Positions 5,608-8,738 of a stretch of 8,738 nucleotides of DNA are shown here, piece after piece. The notes below the pieces were generated by a model. That model worked only from the letters and a program-made list of their open reading frames with translations, made no database searches and had not been told where the DNA came from. The position numbers and the translations under genes are program-made. Source of the DNA: an uncultured Collinsella sp. (GTDB lineage Bacteria > Actinomycetota > Coriobacteriia > Coriobacteriales > Coriobacteriaceae); contig USEF01000062.1 of NCBI GenBank assembly GCA_900553475.1, positions 1 through 8,738 of the forward strand. Reading direction: 5' to 3'. Within the stretch, counting starts at the first letter, position 1, and every line of letters starts with the position of its first letter.

Positions 5608-5636
5608 GGGGCTTCCGTACACACGGGAGCCCCTTT
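5608..5636 (+). terminator. Intercistronic hairpin / partial terminator
   Basis: The arms 5608-5618 (GGGGCTTCCGT) and 5623-5633 (ACGGGAGCCCC) form an 11-bp stem with one T-G wobble and an ACAC loop, followed by TTTCCTT. It lies between the binding-protein gene and the first permease gene. Incomplete termination and 3'-end protection at such a site is the usual way binding-protein mRNA is kept in excess. Confidence 0.7.
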
Positions 5637-5657
5637 CCTTACCGGCAGGAGGTCCGC

Positions 5658-6317
5658 ATGAGTCTCTCCGAGCTCTGGTCGCTCTATGGCCAGAACTATA
5701 TCGACGCCCTGCTAGCAACCTGGGGCATGACACTTGAGTCGTTTGCCATCGCCATGGTGCTGGCCGTTGCCGTCACCGTGATGCGCGTGTCGCCGCTCAA
5801 GCCGCTGCGCGTCTTTGGCGACCTGTATGTCCAGGTCTTCCGTAACATCCCCGGCATTGCGCTGCTCATCATCGTCGTCTATGCGCTGCCGCCGCTCAAG
5901 GTCGTCCTGCCCTACCGCACCTGCGTTATCGTCGCCACGGTCCTTTTGGGCTCGGCCTTTGGCTCCGAGAACTTTATGAGCGGCATCAATACCGTCGGCG
6001 TCGGTCAGGTGGAAGCCGCACGTTCGCTCGGCATGAGCTTCAGCCGCATCCTCGCCAAGATCGTGATTCCGCAGGCACTGCGCTCGAGTGTGCTGCCCAT
6101 GACTAACCTCTTTATCGCCGTCATGCTCACTACCGCCTTGGGCAGCCAGGTGCCGCTTAAGCCGCAAGAGCTCACCGGCGTGGTGAGCTATATCAACACG
6201 CGCTCGCTCGGCGGCGTCGCCGCGTTCTTTATCTCGGCGCTCGGCTACCTGGGCACAGCCTTCGTGGTGAGCCACATTGGCAACTATATCGATAAGAAGG
6301 TGAGGATCCTCCGATGA
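5658..6317 (+). CDS. Amino-acid ABC transporter permease (first)
   Basis: This inner-membrane subunit of the importer has 219 residues, the usual size for HisM/GltK/GluC-type permeases. Several hydrophobic segments are visible (about 24-44, 60-80, 86-103, 146-165, 186-206). The family signature FRNIPGIALL is at 61-70. The cytoplasmic EAA loop that docks on the ATPase is EAARSLGMSFSRILAKIVIP (119-138). ATG 5658 has a strong AGGAGGT site at 5647-5653. The last bases overlap the next permease gene in an ATGA arrangement, so the two are probably translationally coupled and form a heterodimer. GluC is the nearest named analogue that I would suggest, from general resemblance only. Confidence 0.93.
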   Translation: MSLSELWSLYGQNYIDALLATWGMTLESFAIAMVLAVAVTVMRVSPLKPLRVFGDLYVQVFRNIPGIALLIIVVYALPPLKVVLPYRTCVIVATVLLGSAFGSENFMSGINTVGVGQVEAARSLGMSFSRILAKIVIPQALRSSVLPMTNLFIAVMLTTALGSQVPLKPQELTGVVSYINTRSLGGVAAFFISALGYLGTAFVVSHIGNYIDKKVRILR

Positions 6318-7147
6318 GCAAGCACTCCACCTCCGCGCTCACCATGCGCGATGCGCTCTACGAGGCTCCCGGCCCCAAGATGCGCGCCAAGATTCGCATC
6401 GGCACCGCCATCTCGCTTGTTGCTGTCGCCGCGCTCGCCGTCCTGGTACTGCAGCGCTTCTATGTGACCGGCCAGCTTTCGGTCCACTATTGGTATTTCT
6501 TTACGCACCTCACCACCTGGAAGTTCCTGCTTGCCGGCTTTGAGGGCACTGTTAAAGTCGCACTCACCGCTGGCGCCATCGCACTGGTGCTGGGCTTAGC
6601 CCTTATGCTCGGCCGCACCAGCGACATTAAGCCGCTCCAACTGGTTTGCCGCGTGCTCACCGATTTCTTCCGCGGCGTACCGAGCCTGCTGTTCATCTAC
6701 TTCTTCTTTTTGGTGCTGCCCCAGTACAAGATCGCGCTGCCATCTTTTTGGATGCTCACGCTTCCCGTCGCGCTCGCCGCAGCTGGCGTACTCGCCGAGA
6801 TCTTTCGCGCTGGCGTCAACGCCGTGCCGCGCGGCCAGGTCGAAGCCGCCCAGGCACTCGGCCTCTCCAAAGCTAAAATCACCTTTAAAATCGTGTTGCC
6901 GCAGGCTATTCGGTTTATCATTCCGTCGTTGATTTCGCAGCTTGTGGTCGTAGTCAAAGACACCACCGTCGCCTACGTGGTGAGCTACCCCGACCTCATG
7001 CAAAACGCCCGCGTGCTCATTACCAACTACGACGCCCTCGTGTCGGTCTACCTGGTTATCGCGGTCATCTACATCCTCATCAACGTCGCGATCAACAAGG
7101 CCGCTGTCTACGTTTCGCACAAGACCGGCGCGACCATCATCCGCTAA
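6314..7147 (+). CDS. Amino-acid ABC transporter permease (second)
   Basis: This is the partner membrane subunit, 277 residues, longer than the first because of an N-terminal cytoplasmic extension (about 1-30) and an extra leading membrane segment (about 32-50). The core shows FFRGVPSLLFIYFFFLVLP (118-136) and the segment AEIFRAGVNAVPRGQ (161-175). The EAA loop EAAQALGLSKAKITFKIVLP is at 177-196, and KDTTVAYVVSYPDLM at 215-229 is typical of glutamate/glutamine-type (GluD-like) permeases. ATG 6314 overlaps the previous stop by 4 nt, with GAGGA at 6302-6306 as ribosome-binding site. Together with the first permease it forms the translocation channel. Confidence 0.93.
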   Translation: MSKHSTSALTMRDALYEAPGPKMRAKIRIGTAISLVAVAALAVLVLQRFYVTGQLSVHYWYFFTHLTTWKFLLAGFEGTVKVALTAGAIALVLGLALMLGRTSDIKPLQLVCRVLTDFFRGVPSLLFIYFFFLVLPQYKIALPSFWMLTLPVALAAAGVLAEIFRAGVNAVPRGQVEAAQALGLSKAKITFKIVLPQAIRFIIPSLISQLVVVVKDTTVAYVVSYPDLMQNARVLITNYDALVSVYLVIAVIYILINVAINKAAVYVSHKTGATIIR

Positions 7148-7183
7148 CGCTTTACCATTTCGAGTCATAAGGAGCCGAGCACC

Positions 7184-7948
7184 ATGGCACAGAGCACCTC
7201 TTCCACCGGCAATCAGCCGCTGATCGAGCTCAGACACGTCGATAAGCACTACGGAGATCTGCACGTCCTCAACGACATCAATCTCTCAGTCGACCGCGGC
7301 GAGGTCGTCGTTGTGATCGGTCCTTCGGGCTCGGGCAAGTCGACCATGTGCCGCACCATCAACCGCCTGGAAACCATCGACTCGGGCGAGATCCTCATCG
7401 AGGGCGAGCCCCTACCGCAGGAAGGCAAGGACCTTGCCCGCATGCGTGCCGAGCTGGGCATGGTGTTTCAGCAGTTCAACCTGTTCGCACATATGACCGT
7501 CCTGCAGAACGTCATGCTGGGACCGGTCGATGTGCTGGGCGTCTCCAAGGACGAAGCCCGTGAGCGCGCCATGGACCTGCTGGGCCGCGTGGGCGTGGCC
7601 GAGCAGGCCGATAAGGTGCCCGCACAGCTCTCGGGCGGCCAGCAGCAGCGCGTAGCCATCGCCCGCTCGCTTGCCATGCAACCCAAGGCCATGCTCTTTG
7701 ACGAGCCCACGAGTGCCCTCGATCCCGAGATGATCAACGAGGTGCTCGAGGTCATGGTCCGTCTGGCCCAGCAGGGCATGACGATGATCGTCATCACGCA
7801 CGAGATGAACTTTGCCCGCCGCGTAGCCGACCGCGTCGTGTTTATGGCCGACGGCCAGATCGTGGAAACCGGCACGCCCGACGAGTTCTTCGACCACCCC
7901 CAGACCAAGCGCGCCCAGGACTTCCTCAACTCCATCAAGGGCCACTAA
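7184..7948 (+). CDS. Amino-acid ABC transporter ATP-binding protein
   Basis: This is the cytoplasmic ATPase that powers the importer, 254 residues, of the GlnQ/GltL/GluA type. All canonical motifs are intact: Walker A GPSGSGKS (46-53), Q loop at Gln96 in MVFQQFNLF, signature LSGGQQQRVAIA (149-160), Walker B AMLFDEP (169-175) with catalytic Glu174, D loop SALD, and switch His206 in ITHEM. The protein ends shortly after the H loop, as is usual for amino-acid-type ATPases with no C-terminal regulatory domain. ATG 7184 follows AAGGAG at 7169-7174. It closes the importer set, 36 nt after the second permease gene. Confidence 0.95.
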   Translation: MAQSTSSTGNQPLIELRHVDKHYGDLHVLNDINLSVDRGEVVVVIGPSGSGKSTMCRTINRLETIDSGEILIEGEPLPQEGKDLARMRAELGMVFQQFNLFAHMTVLQNVMLGPVDVLGVSKDEARERAMDLLGRVGVAEQADKVPAQLSGGQQQRVAIARSLAMQPKAMLFDEPTSALDPEMINEVLEVMVRLAQQGMTMIVITHEMNFARRVADRVVFMADGQIVETGTPDEFFDHPQTKRAQDFLNSIKGH

Positions 7949-7959
7949 CCCAATTGCCA

Positions 7960-7993
7960 CGCGGGCAAATTCATCAGTAACGTTTGCCCCGCG
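7960..7993 (+). terminator. Hairpin after the ATPase gene
   Basis: CGCGGGCAAA (7960-7969) pairs with TTTGCCCCGCG (7983-7993) with one bulged C and a 13-nt loop. No T tract follows (CCACCCA), so it is at best a leaky or Rho-assisted stop. The following gene could still be read from the same transcript. Confidence 0.35.
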
Positions 7994-8035
7994 CCACCCA
8001 TGCACCATGTCCACCCGGATTCGAAAGCAACACCT

Positions 8036-8738
8036 ATGATCGGAACCCATACCTCCTCGTCCTATACCCCGCACGTCGACGTTGCCCCCGCCGACCGTCC
8101 ACTCATCCTGGTGGCGCCGCGTTGGGAAGGGGCAAAGCCGTTTTTAAGCGAAACGCTCTCCCCCAACGAAGAAATCGCAAGTGTCTTTGTCGATGCCATC
8201 CTTGCCGCCGGCGGCCTGCCGCTGCAGATGTCCATCACCGAGGACATTGAGGTCATCCGTCATTACGTCGATATCGCCGACGGCATCGCCATTCCCGGTG
8301 GCCCGGATGTCAATCCCAAACGTTGGGGCGATGATCGACCCTACGACCCCACCCTCTGCTGCGAGATCCGTGATAGTTTTGAGTTCAAGCTGGTCGACGA
8401 GGTGCTCCGCGCCAAAAAGCCGCTCTTTACCACCTGCCGCGGCACGCAGCTGCTCAACGTCGCCACCGGCGGCACCCTGTGCATGGACGTGCCGAGCCTG
8501 GGCGCTCGCGAGGGCCGCACGCAGTGGCGCCATACCCACGTGCTCAACGACCCTGTGCATCCCGTCGAGGTCGTGCCGGGCTCGCTGCTGGAGCGCGCGG
8601 TTGGCGGGCACAGGCTGATCCAGACCAACTCGGCACATCACTGCTGCGTCGATCGTCTGGGTAAAAGCACGCGCTTGGTCGCCAAGGCAACCGACGGCGT
8701 TCCCGAGTGCATCGAAGTCGAAGGCCAGCCTTTCTGCC
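8036..8738 (+). CDS. Peptidase C26 / gamma-glutamyl-gamma-aminobutyrate hydrolase-type protein, 3' end cut off
   Basis: This is a class I glutamine-amidotransferase-fold hydrolase. Members such as PuuD cleave gamma-glutamyl bonds, for example in gamma-glutamyl-GABA during putrescine breakdown. The frame stays open to the window edge (234 codons plus one base). Visible features are PLILVAPRW near the N-terminus, GIAIPGGPDVNPKRWG (83-98), the nucleophile elbow TTCRGTQLLNVATGGT with Cys134, and NSAHHCCVDRLG (198-209). The last corresponds to the family's NSxHHQ segment. The catalytic His-x-Glu pair (GVQxHPE type) would lie just past the window and cannot be checked. ATG 8036 is the chosen start. 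An in-frame ATG at 8000 would add 12 residues, and neither has a clear ribosome-binding site. The gene follows the ATPase gene by 87 nt on the same strand. The exact substrate is unknown. Confidence 0.88.
   Translation, partial: MIGTHTSSSYTPHVDVAPADRPLILVAPRWEGAKPFLSETLSPNEEIASVFVDAILAAGGLPLQMSITEDIEVIRHYVDIADGIAIPGGPDVNPKRWGDDRPYDPTLCCEIRDSFEFKLVDEVLRAKKPLFTTCRGTQLLNVATGGTLCMDVPSLGAREGRTQWRHTHVLNDPVHPVEVVPGSLLERAVGGHRLIQTNSAHHCCVDRLGKSTRLVAKATDGVPECIEVEGQPFC

Noticed and set aside
7412..8074. Minus-strand open frame opposite the ATPase gene
   Set aside because: Antisense shadow of a gene with all ABC motifs intact; no independent start signal.
8144..8641. Open frames on both strands over the C26 gene
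   Set aside because: The plus-strand frame from 8036 carries the Cys134 elbow and GGPDVNP motifs and explains this DNA.

Overview
The window reads as an ordinary chromosomal stretch of a GC-rich, Gram-positive-type anaerobe, most likely a Coriobacteriia member close to Collinsella. Four things support this: GC-rich codon use in most genes, a substrate-binding lipoprotein with a twin-arginine-like leader, a Gram-positive-type LexA box, and short dispersed palindromic repeats of the kind I associate with Collinsella. The genus is an inference from recall and was not tested by any search.

Layout. Positions 1-395 hold a 171-bp element with 26-27 nt terminal inverted repeats (58-228), then the leader of an O6-alkylguanine-DNA alkyltransferase gene (396-974). 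A regulatory gap with direct GCTAAG repeats precedes a two-component pair: an OmpR-type response regulator (1203-1892) overlapped by 4 nt by its sensor kinase (1889-3262). A hairpin terminator (3263-3301), itself part of a dispersed repeat, closes that operon. Two tandem hairpin units follow (3341-3445). A GyrI-like protein gene then lies on the minus strand (3550-4188), with a perfect Gram-positive SOS box (4245-4258) at its promoter. A second, inverted copy of the terminator-like repeat lies beyond it (4343-4411).

The right half is a polar amino-acid ABC importer operon of the glutamate/glutamine type. A TTGACC-18-TATAAC promoter drives the binding lipoprotein (4524-5519). An intercistronic hairpin (5608-5636) comes next, then two permeases overlapping by 4 nt (5658-6317, 6314-7147) and the ATPase (7184-7948). 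A peptidase C26 / gamma-glutamyl hydrolase-type gene follows in the same direction and is cut by the window end (8036-8738).

How the parts work together. The importer genes form one complete uptake system, with the binding protein probably made in excess of the membrane parts because of the hairpin after it. The C26 hydrolase next to it suggests processing of gamma-glutamyl compounds, which is an inference. The alkyltransferase and the apparently LexA-controlled GyrI-like gene are both DNA-stress genes, but they are not adjacent and show no shared control site. I see no clearly new multi-gene system. The most informative observations are the SOS box on the GyrI-like gene, the inverted repeat copies bracketing that gene, and the several palindromic repeat families in the intergenic DNA.
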